From UBA1426 sp052034085 (GTDB lineage: Bacteria > Bacillota > Clostridia > Peptostreptococcales > Anaerovoracaceae), in assembly GCA_052034085.1 (NCBI GenBank), contig JBPOJA010000017.1:1-53601 (forward strand): a stretch of DNA of 53,601 nucleotides. The letters run 5' to 3'. The notes below the pieces were generated by a model. The model did not search any database and was not told the DNA's origin. It worked only from the letters and a program-made list of their open reading frames with translations. A program made the translations under genes and the position numbers. This document shows, piece by piece, positions 6,618 to 16,354 of the stretch (the stretch's first letter is position 1; every line of letters starts with the position of its first letter).

Positions 6618-8153
6618 TTGAGATTTCATGAAAAGCTGGATTTTCTGATGAGCATAACCGCCACAACCAATGTTCAGCTTAGCCGCAAAACAAATCTCGA
6701 CCCCTCTTATATCAGCAGGTTGAGAAGAGGCGAGAGAAAGCCGGTTAAAGACAGGTTTGTGATAGAAACCATGGCGAGCCATTTTGCACGCAATGCTACT
6801 TTGGATTACCAGCTTGATCTGCTCAGCGATATGATATTTCCCGATTACCGAAGCGCAGCGGAGAAAGAGCGCATGATTTTTCTTGCGGATTGGCTTTGTG
6901 ACCAGGGTGTTGTCATTTCCGATCAGCCTTTTTTCACCTCAAAAAACGAAAAAAGTGCGAAAGCCGACAGGATGGCAGTAATGCAGAGTTCCAGCGGAAT
7001 CTATTATGGTTTTGAAGGGAAGAGGCAGGCAACTCTGAGGTTTCTCGCAACTATAATGAAAAGCAGAGGCACTGAGCCGATAATGTTTTTTGATGACGGC
7101 AATTCGGCATGGCTGACAGATGATGGAGATTTCAAGTTGAAAGTCAGAAGAGGCTTAAAGGCTGCCGTGGAAAAAGGTCATCGCATTATAATTATTCATA
7201 ATATTAACAGACCCTTAAATGACATGATAAAAGCCATAGAACTATGGATGCCTCTCCATTTCAGCGGTATGACTGAAGCCTATTATTATCCTAAAGTCAG
7301 GGATGACCTGTTTAAAAGAACCATTTGTGTGGTTCCGGACACAGTAGCTGTAGTATCCAGTTCCGTGGGCGAGGAAAGCGACAATACAGCAAACTTTTTT
7401 GTATTGGACCCCCTTTCAATTAAGTCTTTTGAGGAAGAATTTTCTCAACTGCTAAAAAGGTGTGTTCCCTTGCTGGAAGTGTATAAAGCCGGTGACCGCA
7501 GACTGTTTTTCAATTTTATGGAGGAATTCAGCAAAGCAGAAGGCAATAATATTTATAATCTTGGGAGCCCTTCCTTCGTGACAATGCCGGCTGAGGTTCG
7601 CAACAGTATTATGTCCCGGGCCGGGAAGGAAAATCCGGCTTTTGAAAAAGCCCATGAAGAAATCAAGAATATTTTTACGAAAAGACTTCCCACAGAAAAG
7701 TATTACGAAATAATAAATAAAAAAGATGCCGGGGAATTAAATGATTGTGGCATAATGCTACCATATGCAGTTTATAGTCACGGTTATCCCATCTTCTATA
7801 CTGATAATGAATATATCGCTCATCTGGAAAACTACATAGTTTTAGCCGAAAAATACGATAATTTCCACTTTGTAATACATGAGGGGAAAAGAAATTCATT
7901 TCTCCCATTGTACTTAAAAGAAGGTGTGGGGGCGATTATGGTTAATCCGGACGGAGGTTCTGTAATACTGCGCACCAGGGAAAGCAGTCTGCTTGCAGCT
8001 CTTTATGATTATTCAAAATACTCCACTGCTTTGGGAAAATATAACCATTGGGATAAACGCGGCCAGATTGAAAAAATGAAAGAGTACATCGATGAAATCA
8101 GAGCTCAGGCTGCTGATATGCAGATGAACGACCGGCCACGCGAAGCGAAGTAA
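6618..8153 (+). CDS. Helix-turn-helix regulator with a long uncharacterised C-terminal region
   Basis: This protein has 511 residues. The first 55 or so form a Cro/XRE-like helix-turn-helix (LDFLMSITATTNVQLSRKTN, then DPSYISRLRRGERKP). I do not recognise the remaining 450 residues; they are mixed alpha/beta without membrane helices and could sense a ligand. TTG at 6618 is the start: AAAGGAGGT lies 7 nt upstream, and the more upstream in-frame ATG at 6558 sits in the promoter. It is followed, in the same direction, by xpt and a nucleoside ABC importer, so it may regulate purine uptake; this is inference from position only. Confidence 0.7.
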   Translation: MRFHEKLDFLMSITATTNVQLSRKTNLDPSYISRLRRGERKPVKDRFVIETMASHFARNATLDYQLDLLSDMIFPDYRSAAEKERMIFLADWLCDQGVVISDQPFFTSKNEKSAKADRMAVMQSSSGIYYGFEGKRQATLRFLATIMKSRGTEPIMFFDDGNSAWLTDDGDFKLKVRRGLKAAVEKGHRIIIIHNINRPLNDMIKAIELWMPLHFSGMTEAYYYPKVRDDLFKRTICVVPDTVAVVSSSVGEESDNTANFFVLDPLSIKSFEEEFSQLLKRCVPLLEVYKAGDRRLFFNFMEEFSKAEGNNIYNLGSPSFVTMPAEVRNSIMSRAGKENPAFEKAHEEIKNIFTKRLPTEKYYEIINKKDAGELNDCGIMLPYAVYSHGYPIFYTDNEYIAHLENYIVLAEKYDNFHFVIHEGKRNSFLPLYLKEGVGAIMVNPDGGSVILRTRESSLLAALYDYSKYSTALGKYNHWDKRGQIEKMKEYIDEIRAQAADMQMNDRPREAK

Positions 8154-8272
8154 TGTTCGGAAATCCAGGGATTCAATTAAAATTTTGAGTGATAATAACA
8201 GAAAATAGGGGATAATACCTTTTCTTATTTATTTTCAGTTATATAATAGAGTCAGGTACCGGAGGTGGAACA

Positions 8273-8845
8273 ATGGAAAAACTGAAGGAAAGAATTTTAC
8301 AAGAAGGCTGTGTAATAGATGGAGAAATGCTGAAGATAGACTCTTTTCTCAATCACTGCATCGATGTTAAGCTGATTATGGAAATAGGCGAGGAACTGGC
8401 AAACCGGTTTAAGGATGCGGAGGCTGACAAGATACTTACTGTTGAGTCTTCAGGTATTGCCATCGCATGCGCTACAGCTTTTTATATGAATATTCTGCCT
8501 GTCATTTTTGCCAAAAAGTCGGCTCCGGGAACCCTGACGGAAGGCTACTATTCTGCCGAGGTCACTTCTTTCACCAAACGGAAGGTGTCGAATGTTCTTG
8601 TGTCGAAGGAATTTCTGCTGCCGGGAGACCGGGTACTCATCATTGACGACTTTATGGCCCACGGAGAAGCTGCAACGGGACTTGCAAATGTTGTTGAGCA
8701 GGCAGGCGGCCATGTGGTGGGCATAGGAGTTGCCGTGGAAAAATATTTTCAGGGAGGCTCCACAAAACTCAGAGAGATGGGTTACAGGGTTGAATCTCTG
8801 GCCGTCATAGAATCCATGGAAGATTGTAATATTGTTTTTAAATAA
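8273..8845 (+). CDS. xpt: Xanthine phosphoribosyltransferase
   Basis: This enzyme converts xanthine and PRPP to XMP in purine salvage. The 190 residues match the Xpt length (194 in B. subtilis). The family's LNHxID motif is seen as LNHCID near residue 27, SSGIA near 59, and the PRPP-binding loop VLIIDDFMAHGEA at about 120-132. The ribosome binding site CGGAGGTGG is 6-7 nt before the ATG. Upstream, TATAAT at 8242-8247 may be a -10 box without a clear -35. No purine riboswitch is visible, unlike the B. subtilis gene. It lies 18 nt before the nucleoside transporter operon, consistent with joint import and salvage. Confidence 0.93.
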   Translation: MEKLKERILQEGCVIDGEMLKIDSFLNHCIDVKLIMEIGEELANRFKDAEADKILTVESSGIAIACATAFYMNILPVIFAKKSAPGTLTEGYYSAEVTSFTKRKVSNVLVSKEFLLPGDRVLIIDDFMAHGEAATGLANVVEQAGGHVVGIGVAVEKYFQGGSTKLREMGYRVESLAVIESMEDCNIVFK

Positions 8846-8863
8846 AAAAAGGAGAAAAATGAA

Positions 8864-9982
8864 ATGAAGAAGGTATTATTGATTTTACTGGCCCTTATTT
8901 TAGTTATGTCAGCTTTCGCCGGCTGCGGCGGTGACAACGGTGGAGATCAGGGCGGCGGTGGCAATGGCGCTTCCGACGATGTAACAACCGTTGGTTTCCT
9001 CTATATAGGAACTATTACTGACGGCGGCTATAACCAGGCCCAGCACATGGGCGCCATGGCTGTTGAAAAAGCCTTTGGCGGAGCTGTAAAAGTTATTTAT
9101 GCGGAAAATGTGGCAGAGGATCTTCAGGCTGTAAAAACCAATGCCATCAACATGATAGACAGCGGGGCCAAGATAATCATAGGTACCAGCTTCGGACATA
9201 TGGACGGAATAGCAGAGCTTGCCGAGGAGTATCCCGACCTTTACTTCCTCCATTTCTCAGGTTATAAAATGAATGACACCAACTTTGGCAACTATTTTGG
9301 AGCCATGGAAGAAGCAAGATATCTTTCAGGTATTGTTGCGGGCATGAAAACTGAAAACAATAAGCTGGGCTATATTGCAGCATATCCTTACACAGAAGTA
9401 CAGATTGGCATCAATTCCTTCTTCCTGGGGGCAAGATCAGTAAATCCTGACGTCACAATGAATGTTGTGTACATAAACAGCTGGGGTGATGCAGCTCTTG
9501 AGCAGACTGCTGCTGAATCTCTCCTGGCCCAGGGTTGTGACGTAATAACACAGCATGCTGATACTTCGGCGGCCCAGGTGGCAGCAGAAAAAGTGGGTGC
9601 ATTTGCAGTCGGTTATAACATGGACAACAGCAAGGTGGCTCCCGGATCTTTCCTGACCTCACCAATCTGGCATCATGAAGCCTACCTGGTGCCGACAATA
9701 CAGAAAATGATAGACGGTACATATGTCCCCGAGTCATACTATGGAACAATGGCTGACGGTTACATCGGACTTGCGCCGCTAACCGACCTGGTCCCCGCAG
9801 AGGCCAAAGCAGAAGTTGCAAGGGTTCAGGCAGAAATCGAGGCAGGTGATTTTGTAATATTCAAAGGCCCGCTTAAGGACAATGAAGGCAATATAGTTGT
9901 GCCCGACGGCTATGATATGACCGACAGAGGTGAAATCTGGCAGATGGAATACACACTTGAAGGAATTACTGCAATTAAATAA
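8864..9982 (+). CDS. BMP family substrate-binding lipoprotein of a nucleoside ABC importer
   Basis: This is the binding protein of an ABC importer, 372 residues. The N-terminal signal peptide ends in a lipobox FAGC with the lipidated Cys at 21, followed by a Gly/Asp-rich linker. The mature part shows BMP/PnrA features: GTITDGGYNQAQHMG near residue 50, and DVITQHADT about two thirds along. BMP proteins such as PnrA and BmpA/NupN-type proteins bind purine nucleosides. Two permeases and an ATPase follow immediately. The ATG at 8864 is the only workable start, since the ATG at 8858 is followed at once by a stop. Confidence 0.9.
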   Translation: MKKVLLILLALILVMSAFAGCGGDNGGDQGGGGNGASDDVTTVGFLYIGTITDGGYNQAQHMGAMAVEKAFGGAVKVIYAENVAEDLQAVKTNAINMIDSGAKIIIGTSFGHMDGIAELAEEYPDLYFLHFSGYKMNDTNFGNYFGAMEEARYLSGIVAGMKTENNKLGYIAAYPYTEVQIGINSFFLGARSVNPDVTMNVVYINSWGDAALEQTAAESLLAQGCDVITQHADTSAAQVAAEKVGAFAVGYNMDNSKVAPGSFLTSPIWHHEAYLVPTIQKMIDGTYVPESYYGTMADGYIGLAPLTDLVPAEAKAEVARVQAEIEAGDFVIFKGPLKDNEGNIVVPDGYDMTDRGEIWQMEYTLEGITAIK

Positions 9983-9994
9983 CAGGAGGCACCA

Positions 9995-11536
9995 ATGAAC
10001 CTTGTCAAGGCTATTGAAATGCAGGGCATCTCCAAAGCCTTTGGTGTCGTTAAAGCTAATTCTGACGTGGATCTCACCGTTTATCAAGGTGAGGTTCACG
10101 CCATTTTAGGAGAAAACGGCGCCGGCAAAAGTACTCTGGTAAATATCTTGTCAGGTATTTACCGTCAGGATGAAGGCACTGTCCGTATATACGAAAAAGA
10201 AGTTCATTTCACTTCTCCAAAAGATCCGATATCCATGGGTATTGGCATGATTCACCAGCATTTTAAACTGGTGGATGTGCTGACTGCCAGGCAGAATATT
10301 GCCCTTGGACTGGACAAGGGAGTTTTTCTGAAGAATAAACAGCTCACAAAAGAGATTCGGGCTATATCGGATAAATACGGACTCGATGTGAACCCCGATA
10401 AAAAAGTCTATAATATGTCCGTGGGCGAAAAACAGACTCTGGAAATTATCAAGGTTCTGTATCGCGGTGCCAAAATCCTCATCCTGGATGAACCTACAGC
10501 TGTCCTTACTCCTCAGGAGATCAGCAGGCTTTTTGAAATAATCAGAACCATGAAGGCCGAGGGCTGTGCCATCGTCATCATAACACATAAACTCAGCGAG
10601 GTTATGGAAATCAGCGACCGCATTACGGTTTTGCGGAAAGGGATGAGCGTCGGAACCGTTAAAACAGCAGAAGCAAAAGTTCCCGATCTTATAGAAATGA
10701 TGGTGGGGAAAAAAGTTGACCTGGCAATTAAAAAAGAAAAGTTCCTCGATAAACAGGAGCCGCTTCTTGAAGTTGACAACCTCTATGTGGTTAACAGCGA
10801 TCACAAGGAAGCCTTGTCAGGCATAAGTTTTCACCTGAAAGCCGGTGAGATACTGGGAATAGCCGGAGTTGCAGGCAGCGGGCAGAAAGAAATATGTGAA
10901 GCCATAGCGGGCCTGATAAGGGCAGATAAAGGCAGGATCTTTTTCCAGGGGGAAAATATCATAGGCAAAACACCCAGAGATATTATCAGGCTGGGTATAC
11001 GTATGGGATTTATTCCCGAAGACAGGCTGGGCATGGGTCTTGTGGGCAGCATGGATATAGTCCACAATTTAATCTTAAAAGATTATCAGAACCAGCCGGG
11101 TATTTTTCTCAGGAGAAAGCCATGCGAGGAAAAGGCAAGGTCGATTGTGGAAAGACTTGATATTATGACCCCCGGAATACATTATCCTGTGAGCAAGCTT
11201 TCAGGTGGCAACATTCAGAAAGTGCTTCTGGGCAGGGAGATAGATTCTAATCCCAAGGTTTTAATTACTGCTTATCCGGTGCGTGGTCTGGACATCGGTG
11301 CATCTTACAAAATCTATGATCTTTTAAACGAGCAGAAAAGAAACGGCGTAGGTGTGCTGTTTGTAGGCGAAGATCTTGATGTTCTCATGGATCTGTGCGA
11401 CAGGATAATGGTGTTTTGCATGGGCAAAATTACAGGGATTGTTAATCCCGACGAAGTAACAAAAGAGCAGATTGGCCTGCTTATGACGGATGGTGATATT
11501 AACGGCAGGGAGGAAAGCGTTCATGGCAGGAATTAG
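9995..11536 (+). CDS. ABC importer ATPase with two nucleotide-binding domains (nucleoside type)
   Basis: This protein of 513 residues contains two tandem ABC domains. The first is complete: GENGAGKST Walker A (near residue 41), MSVGEKQ signature, ILDEPTA Walker B. The second has a degenerate Walker A (AGVAGSGQKE), LSGGNIQK signature and a VLITAYPVRGLD Walker B, a pattern usual for the ribose/nucleoside group (RbsA, B. subtilis NupO). GGAGGCACC precedes the ATG. It energises the permeases encoded next and starts 12 nt after the lipoprotein gene. Confidence 0.92.
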   Translation: MNLVKAIEMQGISKAFGVVKANSDVDLTVYQGEVHAILGENGAGKSTLVNILSGIYRQDEGTVRIYEKEVHFTSPKDPISMGIGMIHQHFKLVDVLTARQNIALGLDKGVFLKNKQLTKEIRAISDKYGLDVNPDKKVYNMSVGEKQTLEIIKVLYRGAKILILDEPTAVLTPQEISRLFEIIRTMKAEGCAIVIITHKLSEVMEISDRITVLRKGMSVGTVKTAEAKVPDLIEMMVGKKVDLAIKKEKFLDKQEPLLEVDNLYVVNSDHKEALSGISFHLKAGEILGIAGVAGSGQKEICEAIAGLIRADKGRIFFQGENIIGKTPRDIIRLGIRMGFIPEDRLGMGLVGSMDIVHNLILKDYQNQPGIFLRRKPCEEKARSIVERLDIMTPGIHYPVSKLSGGNIQKVLLGREIDSNPKVLITAYPVRGLDIGASYKIYDLLNEQKRNGVGVLFVGEDLDVLMDLCDRIMVFCMGKITGIVNPDEVTKEQIGLLMTDGDINGREESVHGRN

Positions 11537-12641
11537 CTTCAATATTGTTAAAAGAGAAGATCTTCCCAAACAGAGAGAATGGATAATAAGAACTCTTGCG
11601 GTTTTGCTGTCAATAGTAGCAGCCGGCCTGGTTATTCTGATGATGGGCTATAATCCGGTGGAGGTGTTTCCAAGCATGGTAAAAGGTGCATTGGGAACAG
11701 AAATAAGACTCCAGCAGACCATCTTGAAAACCATTCCTCTCATTGTTACTTCCCTGGGGATTTTGGTTGCCTTTAAAATGAAATTCTGGAATATAGGCGG
11801 TGAAGGTCAGATAATCATGGGTGCCCTGGCGGCGGCATTCGTTGCGCTCAAACTGAATCTGGGAGGACTTCCCAGGCCCTTGATGCTGCTGCTGATGGCT
11901 CTGGCTGCCATGATTGCGGGAGCGCTCTGGGCTTTTATACCGGCATTTTTTAAAGCCAAAATGGGTGTCAATGAAACCATCTTCACCCTTATGCTCAATT
12001 ATATAGCTATAAAATATGTTACATATCTGCAGTTCGGACCCTGGAAATCCGTTCAGTCCCAGGGATTTCCCAAGGTGGACCCCTTTCCTGAAAATGCTTT
12101 GTTGCCCAAACTTTTCGGAATACATATAGGCTGGGTCATAGCACTGGCTCTGGTAGTTTTTGTATATGTTTTCATCAATCATACAAAAAAGGGCTTTGAG
12201 ATTACCGTCGTTGGAGAAAGCAGGGAAACAGCCAGATATGCGGGCATGAACATTTCGTCTATTATAATTGTTGCCATGCTGTTTTCCGGGGGCTTATGCG
12301 GTTTAACCGGCATGATACAAGCGTCTGCCGTGGAAAAAACACTGGCCGCCAGCCTGTCCGGAGGCTACGGTTTTACTGCAATTATAACTGCCTGGCTGGC
12401 CAGGCTGAATGCCATAGCTGTACTTTTTGTTTGTATGGCCTTTGCAATACTATTACAGGGTGGGGCCTACATACAGATTTCCATGCAGATACCGGCCGCC
12501 GTGGCGGACATGATGCAGGGAATCATACTGTTTTTCGTATTAGGCAGTGAGTTTTTCCTCCAGTACAAGCTTCACTTCAGGTTGGAGAGAAATCATGGAA
12601 AAGCATTGAACAGAAGCACAAGAGAAGAGGAGGTGGCTTAA
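11523..12641 (+). CDS. Nucleoside ABC importer permease 1
   Basis: This 372-residue multi-pass permease belongs to the BPD_transp_2 family (B. subtilis NupP-like). It has about nine helices with the family segments FKMKFWNIGGEGQIIMGAL and KMGVNETIFTLMLNYIA. The ATG at 11523, with GGGAGGA 11 nt upstream, gives the natural start and a 14-nt overlap with the ATPase gene. It pairs with the next permease to form the channel. Confidence 0.9.
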   Translation: MAGISFNIVKREDLPKQREWIIRTLAVLLSIVAAGLVILMMGYNPVEVFPSMVKGALGTEIRLQQTILKTIPLIVTSLGILVAFKMKFWNIGGEGQIIMGALAAAFVALKLNLGGLPRPLMLLLMALAAMIAGALWAFIPAFFKAKMGVNETIFTLMLNYIAIKYVTYLQFGPWKSVQSQGFPKVDPFPENALLPKLFGIHIGWVIALALVVFVYVFINHTKKGFEITVVGESRETARYAGMNISSIIIVAMLFSGGLCGLTGMIQASAVEKTLAASLSGGYGFTAIITAWLARLNAIAVLFVCMAFAILLQGGAYIQISMQIPAAVADMMQGIILFFVLGSEFFLQYKLHFRLERNHGKALNRSTREEEVA

Positions 12642-13567
12642 TGGAAGGTTTCTTTGCAGCAACCATCGTGGCGGCCATGCCTCTGCTGCTTGCGACTTTA
12701 GGTGAAATAATTACTGAAAAAGCAGGCCACCTGAATCTGGGGGTTGAGGGCCTGATGCTGATGGGTGCAGTTATGGGATTTGCAGCCGGATATGAAACCG
12801 GGAATCCTTTTATGGCAATTCTTGGAGCTCTTGCCGCGGGAATTGTGGGCAGTTTGATTTATGCATTTTTAACTGTGAGCCTCAGGGCAAATCAGGTTGT
12901 GACGGGACTTACCCTTACTATTTTCGGTACCGGATTTTCAAGTTTTATGGGCAAAAGCTATATGGGTATGATAGTTCCTGACGAAATCAAAGGGTTTTTT
13001 GCAAAAACGCCCCTTCCTTTACTGGAAAAAATTCCATTCTTGGGTCCGGTCTTTTTCCGTCAGGACATTTTCTCATATTTGGCATACGCTTTAGTTGTGG
13101 TAATGTCACTCTATCTTTACAAAACCCGCTGGGGACTGAACCTTAAGGGCGTTGGGGAAAATGCCCCGTCGGCCGATGCTTCGGGGGTAAGGATAAACCT
13201 CTACAAATATGTTCACATATGTATGGGTGGAGCCTTGTGTGCCCTGGGTGGTGCTTACATGTCCCTGGTCATGATGTCGGTGTGGGTGGAAAATGTTGTG
13301 GCAGGAAGGGGCTGGATTGCTGTCGCCCTGGTAATTTTCGCATCCTGGAATCCTATCAAAGCCTTCTTCGGAGCTTTTATTTTCGGCGGCTTGTCAATAC
13401 TTGGTTTCAGGCTTCAAAGCATAGGAATTCATGTTTCTCAGTACTGGGTGGACATGTTGCCCTATGTGGCAACTATTGTTATTATAGTATTGAGCTCCAG
13501 AAAAAACAGCAAGGAAAACCAGCCGCCCGGCGGTTTGGGAGTAGCATATTTCAGAGAAGAACGTTAA
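12641..13567 (+). CDS. Nucleoside ABC importer permease 2
   Basis: This is the second BPD_transp_2 permease, 308 residues, NupQ-like. It starts with MEGFFAATIVAAMPLLLATLG, has the GHLNLGVEGLMLMGA motif and the cytoplasmic coupling stretch LKGVGENAPSADASGV. It overlaps the preceding stop by one base (TAATG), so it is translationally coupled. With 8864-12641 it completes a nucleoside uptake system. Confidence 0.9.
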   Translation: MEGFFAATIVAAMPLLLATLGEIITEKAGHLNLGVEGLMLMGAVMGFAAGYETGNPFMAILGALAAGIVGSLIYAFLTVSLRANQVVTGLTLTIFGTGFSSFMGKSYMGMIVPDEIKGFFAKTPLPLLEKIPFLGPVFFRQDIFSYLAYALVVVMSLYLYKTRWGLNLKGVGENAPSADASGVRINLYKYVHICMGGALCALGGAYMSLVMMSVWVENVVAGRGWIAVALVIFASWNPIKAFFGAFIFGGLSILGFRLQSIGIHVSQYWVDMLPYVATIVIIVLSSRKNSKENQPPGGLGVAYFREER

Positions 13568-13615
13568 GGACGGGGCTGTTCCAAGTATGTGGACAGGCCC
13601 GGAAAGGAGAAAGTT

Positions 13616-14161
13616 ATGAAAGTATATGTGCACCTGGCAAAGGGTTTTGAAGAAGTTGAGGCTCTGACGATAGTCGATGTTCTGAGAAGGGCAGGAGTTG
13701 ATGTTGAAACTGTATCCGTGACGGGAGAACATATTGTTGAGGGAGCCCACGGCGTGAAAGTCCAGGCTGATTTGCTTTTTGAAGAAGGCGATTACGACAA
13801 TCTGGGAATGCTGGTGCTTCCCGGTGGGATGCCGGGGACTACCAATCTGGCTGCCCATGAGGGTCTTATGGAAAGGGTAAGAGAGTTTGCACTTGCAGGT
13901 CGTCCTCTTGCGGCAATTTGTGCAGCACCCATGATTTTTGGCGATGCAGGATTTCTGCACGGAAAAAAGGCTACAATTTATCCCGGCATGGAAGAGCATC
14001 TGAAAGGTGCAATTGCAGGGGAAGGCCCTGTGGAAACAGACGGGAACATAACAACTTCAAGAGGCCCGGGAACAGCTTTTGCATTCGCGCTGGAACTGAC
14101 AAAAATAATTAAAGGCAGCGAAGTGGCAGATAAGGTCAGAGGAGACTTGCTGCTTAAATAA
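13616..14161 (+). CDS. DJ-1/PfpI family protein
   Basis: This is a 181-residue protein of the DJ-1 superfamily (DJ-1 subgroup, like YajL/PARK7). GFEEVEALT near residue 11 supplies the conserved Glu, LPGGMPGT lies near 70, and the reactive Cys is in AAICAAP near residue 102, with the YPGME motif after it. Family members act as glyoxalase/deglycase-type or oxidative stress proteins; the precise role is not known here. The start is the ATG after AAGGAGA (13602-13608), not one 27 nt upstream. It probably reads through from the transporter operon. Confidence 0.88.
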   Translation: MKVYVHLAKGFEEVEALTIVDVLRRAGVDVETVSVTGEHIVEGAHGVKVQADLLFEEGDYDNLGMLVLPGGMPGTTNLAAHEGLMERVREFALAGRPLAAICAAPMIFGDAGFLHGKKATIYPGMEEHLKGAIAGEGPVETDGNITTSRGPGTAFAFALELTKIIKGSEVADKVRGDLLLK

Positions 14162-14172
14162 ACTGAATAAGA

Positions 14173-15399
14173 ATGGAAAAATGGAAAGTCAATTTATACA
14201 CGCTTTGGGTAAGCCAGATATGTTCGCTGATGGGCTTTGGTTTTGTGATTCCGTTCATTCCTTTTTTTATACAGGATCTGGGAGTAAGTGATCCGGTACA
14301 GCTGAATTATTATGTAGGCCTTTCCTCAACACTTCCGGCAGCCTCTATGGCTATAGCGGCTCCCATATGGGGCATTGTTTCCGACAGATATGGCCGTAAA
14401 ATGATGATTCTCAGGGCTATGTTTTTTGCCACCATAATTCTGATGCTGATGGGCATCTCGCAAACTGTATGGCAGCTTTTGCTTCTCAGGGTTTGCCAGG
14501 GGATTTTTACCGGAACCGTAACTGCCAGCATGAGTTTTGTATCTGCAAACACTCCTGAAAACAGGATGTCTTATTCTTTGGGCCTTATGACCTCCTCAAA
14601 TTTTCTGGGCTGGTCAATAGGACCATTTATTGGGGGTATACTGGCTGAAATAGTCGGCTACAGAGTCTGTTGCATAATCGGCGGAGCCATAATGGCAACG
14701 GGTTTCTTTCTGGTTCTTGCGCTTGTACAGGAGGATAAAAACACATATGGATTTGCCCTAAAGACGGAAAGAGAAGCGAAAGGTCAGGTCGGAAGCATTT
14801 TTACACCCTTTGCCACAGCCATACTGCTCTGCCTTCTGGTGCAGCGCATTGCCCGCTCCGTCTTTGCTCCCTTCCTGGCTCTATATGTGCAGGAAAGCCT
14901 GGGAACCATCCATGGGGCAGCCAGCGCCACAGGATTTATAAACGGAGTAGCCAGTCTGGCCACTGCTTTGGCAGCTTTTACAATAACCAGAAGAGGAGAC
15001 AAGCAGGACAAATTGAAGACCAGCCTTGCCTTATCACTAATTTCAATCCCTCTGATAAGTTTGGCCTTTCCCGCTTCAAGTCTTATGCTTTTTACAGCCT
15101 TTTATGCGGGATTCTATTTCCTTGCCGGAGGAGTGGAACCAATTTTGTCATCTGCAGTTTCCGAGCACACTCCGGCCCATAAAAGGGGAGTTCTTTTCGG
15201 TGTGATGGGTACTGTAATCAGTGTGGCTTCCATGATTTCCCCCCTGATGGGCAGTTATGTGTCGATTAAATATGGCGTTAAATTCATTCTGATTATTATG
15301 CCAACTTTCACGGCGATACAGGCTCTATGTATAATGTATGCGGACAGAAAACAAAGAAGCGGTATAAAGTTTAAGGAGACTGCAGAGAATGGGCAATAA
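14173..15399 (+). CDS. MFS transporter (drug efflux-like)
   Basis: This is a 408-residue major facilitator with about 12 helices. Motif A is seen as GIVSDRYGRKMM after helix 2, and the helix 5 region shows GPFIGGILAE, as in 12-helix drug:H+ antiporters. The substrate is not predictable. There is no good ribosome binding site; the start lies 11 nt after the DJ-1 stop, so translation may be coupled. The 3' end overlaps the PHP gene by 11 nt. Confidence 0.85.
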   Translation: MEKWKVNLYTLWVSQICSLMGFGFVIPFIPFFIQDLGVSDPVQLNYYVGLSSTLPAASMAIAAPIWGIVSDRYGRKMMILRAMFFATIILMLMGISQTVWQLLLLRVCQGIFTGTVTASMSFVSANTPENRMSYSLGLMTSSNFLGWSIGPFIGGILAEIVGYRVCCIIGGAIMATGFFLVLALVQEDKNTYGFALKTEREAKGQVGSIFTPFATAILLCLLVQRIARSVFAPFLALYVQESLGTIHGAASATGFINGVASLATALAAFTITRRGDKQDKLKTSLALSLISIPLISLAFPASSLMLFTAFYAGFYFLAGGVEPILSSAVSEHTPAHKRGVLFGVMGTVISVASMISPLMGSYVSIKYGVKFILIIMPTFTAIQALCIMYADRKQRSGIKFKETAENGQ

Positions 15400-16234
15400 A
15401 AGAAATCATATAGACTTGCATTTGCACACATTTTATTCCGACGGTACCCTATCTCCGGAAGAACTTGTAAGGAGAGCATCGGCATTGGGAATGAAGACAA
15501 TTGCCGTAACGGATCATGACGGGATCAACGGCCTTGACGAAGCTCTCTACTGGGGCAGCAAACTGGGTTTGGAAGTAATACCGGGGATTGAGTTTTCCAC
15601 TATCATGCCTTTCGGTGAGACAGAAAAGTATATTAGCGTTCACTTGCTGGGTTACGGTTTTGATCGCACTGATGGCCCCCTGCGTGAGGCTCTTGAAATT
15701 ATCAGAAAGCAACGGGATGAAAGAAACATAAAACTTTTAGAAGCTATCAGATCTCTTGGCTATGATATTGACGAAAAAGATCTCTACCGGCTGCCTGGAA
15801 GAGATTACATAGGCAAGCCTGATTTTGCCAGAGCTCTGCTGAGAAAAGGATATATCTCTGCGAGCTATCAGGCATTTGAAGAGGGAAAATATTTGAGGCA
15901 CCCCAAAGCCAGGCTCATAAGGCGTGAGAAAATTTCGGCAAAAAAAGCCATAGAATTAATTAACAATGCGGGTGGATACTGCGTTCTTGCACATCCTATG
16001 AAGATAAAATATCCAAAAGAATTTACGGAGGGAAAGTTTGAACTCCTTCAAACTGTTCTTGATACTCTGATATCTTACGGACTCAAGGGAATGGAATGCA
16101 GTTACAGTTCCCATACGGCCGGGGAGGAAGAAAAGCTTCTGGAAATGGCAGAAAAACTGGGGCTGATTGCCACTTCAGGATCAGATTTCCACGGCCCCGA
16201 ATTTGAGCCCAGGGTGGAAATTGGGTGTTATTGA
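15389..16234 (+). CDS. PHP domain phosphoesterase (RNase AM/TrpH-like)
   Basis: This is a 281-residue metal-dependent phosphoesterase. The PHP metal ligands are clear: DLHLHTFYSDGT near residue 9, VTDHDGI near 40, PGIEFST near 64, LAHPMK near 200, and SGSDFHGP near 265. The arrangement matches the YciV/RNase AM group, which hydrolyses nucleoside 3',5'-bisphosphates or trims RNA 5' ends. AAGGAGACTGCAG lies before the ATG, and the gene overlaps the MFS gene by 11 nt. Confidence 0.88.
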   Translation: MGNKRNHIDLHLHTFYSDGTLSPEELVRRASALGMKTIAVTDHDGINGLDEALYWGSKLGLEVIPGIEFSTIMPFGETEKYISVHLLGYGFDRTDGPLREALEIIRKQRDERNIKLLEAIRSLGYDIDEKDLYRLPGRDYIGKPDFARALLRKGYISASYQAFEEGKYLRHPKARLIRREKISAKKAIELINNAGGYCVLAHPMKIKYPKEFTEGKFELLQTVLDTLISYGLKGMECSYSSHTAGEEEKLLEMAEKLGLIATSGSDFHGPEFEPRVEIGCY

Positions 16235-16280
16235 GAAATATTGGCAGAAATTATCCTTTCATCGCAGCAGCAAAAAGTTC

Positions 16281-16309
16281 TTGACACTGGTAAAAAATGG
16301 ATATAATAT
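16281..16309 (+). promoter_or_regulatory. Promoter of ydbC
   Basis: A perfect TTGACA (16281-16286) is followed by TAATAT (16304-16309) at 17 bp. A perfect TATAAT (16302-16307) overlaps it but at only 15 bp. Confidence 0.6.
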
Positions 16310-16354
16310 TAAATTACAATTATTTCCATTTTTTTAACTGTAAGGAGGGACAAA

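Noticed and set aside
8209..8218. Half-site GGATAATACC resembling the ABC importer operators
   Set aside because: There is no inverted partner and no link to molybdenum genes; probably chance.
8154..8272. Purine riboswitch before xpt
   Set aside because: I looked for the conserved three-way junction and loop pairing and saw neither. Only a possible TATAAT (8242-8247) is present.
10151..10804. 217-codon minus-strand ORF
   Set aside because: It is fully antisense to the ABC ATPase, with no promoter or ribosome binding site, and the translation looks like a frame shadow.
13394..13999. 201-codon minus-strand ORF
   Set aside because: It spans the end of a permease and most of the DJ-1 gene on the opposite strand; both of those have conserved motifs.
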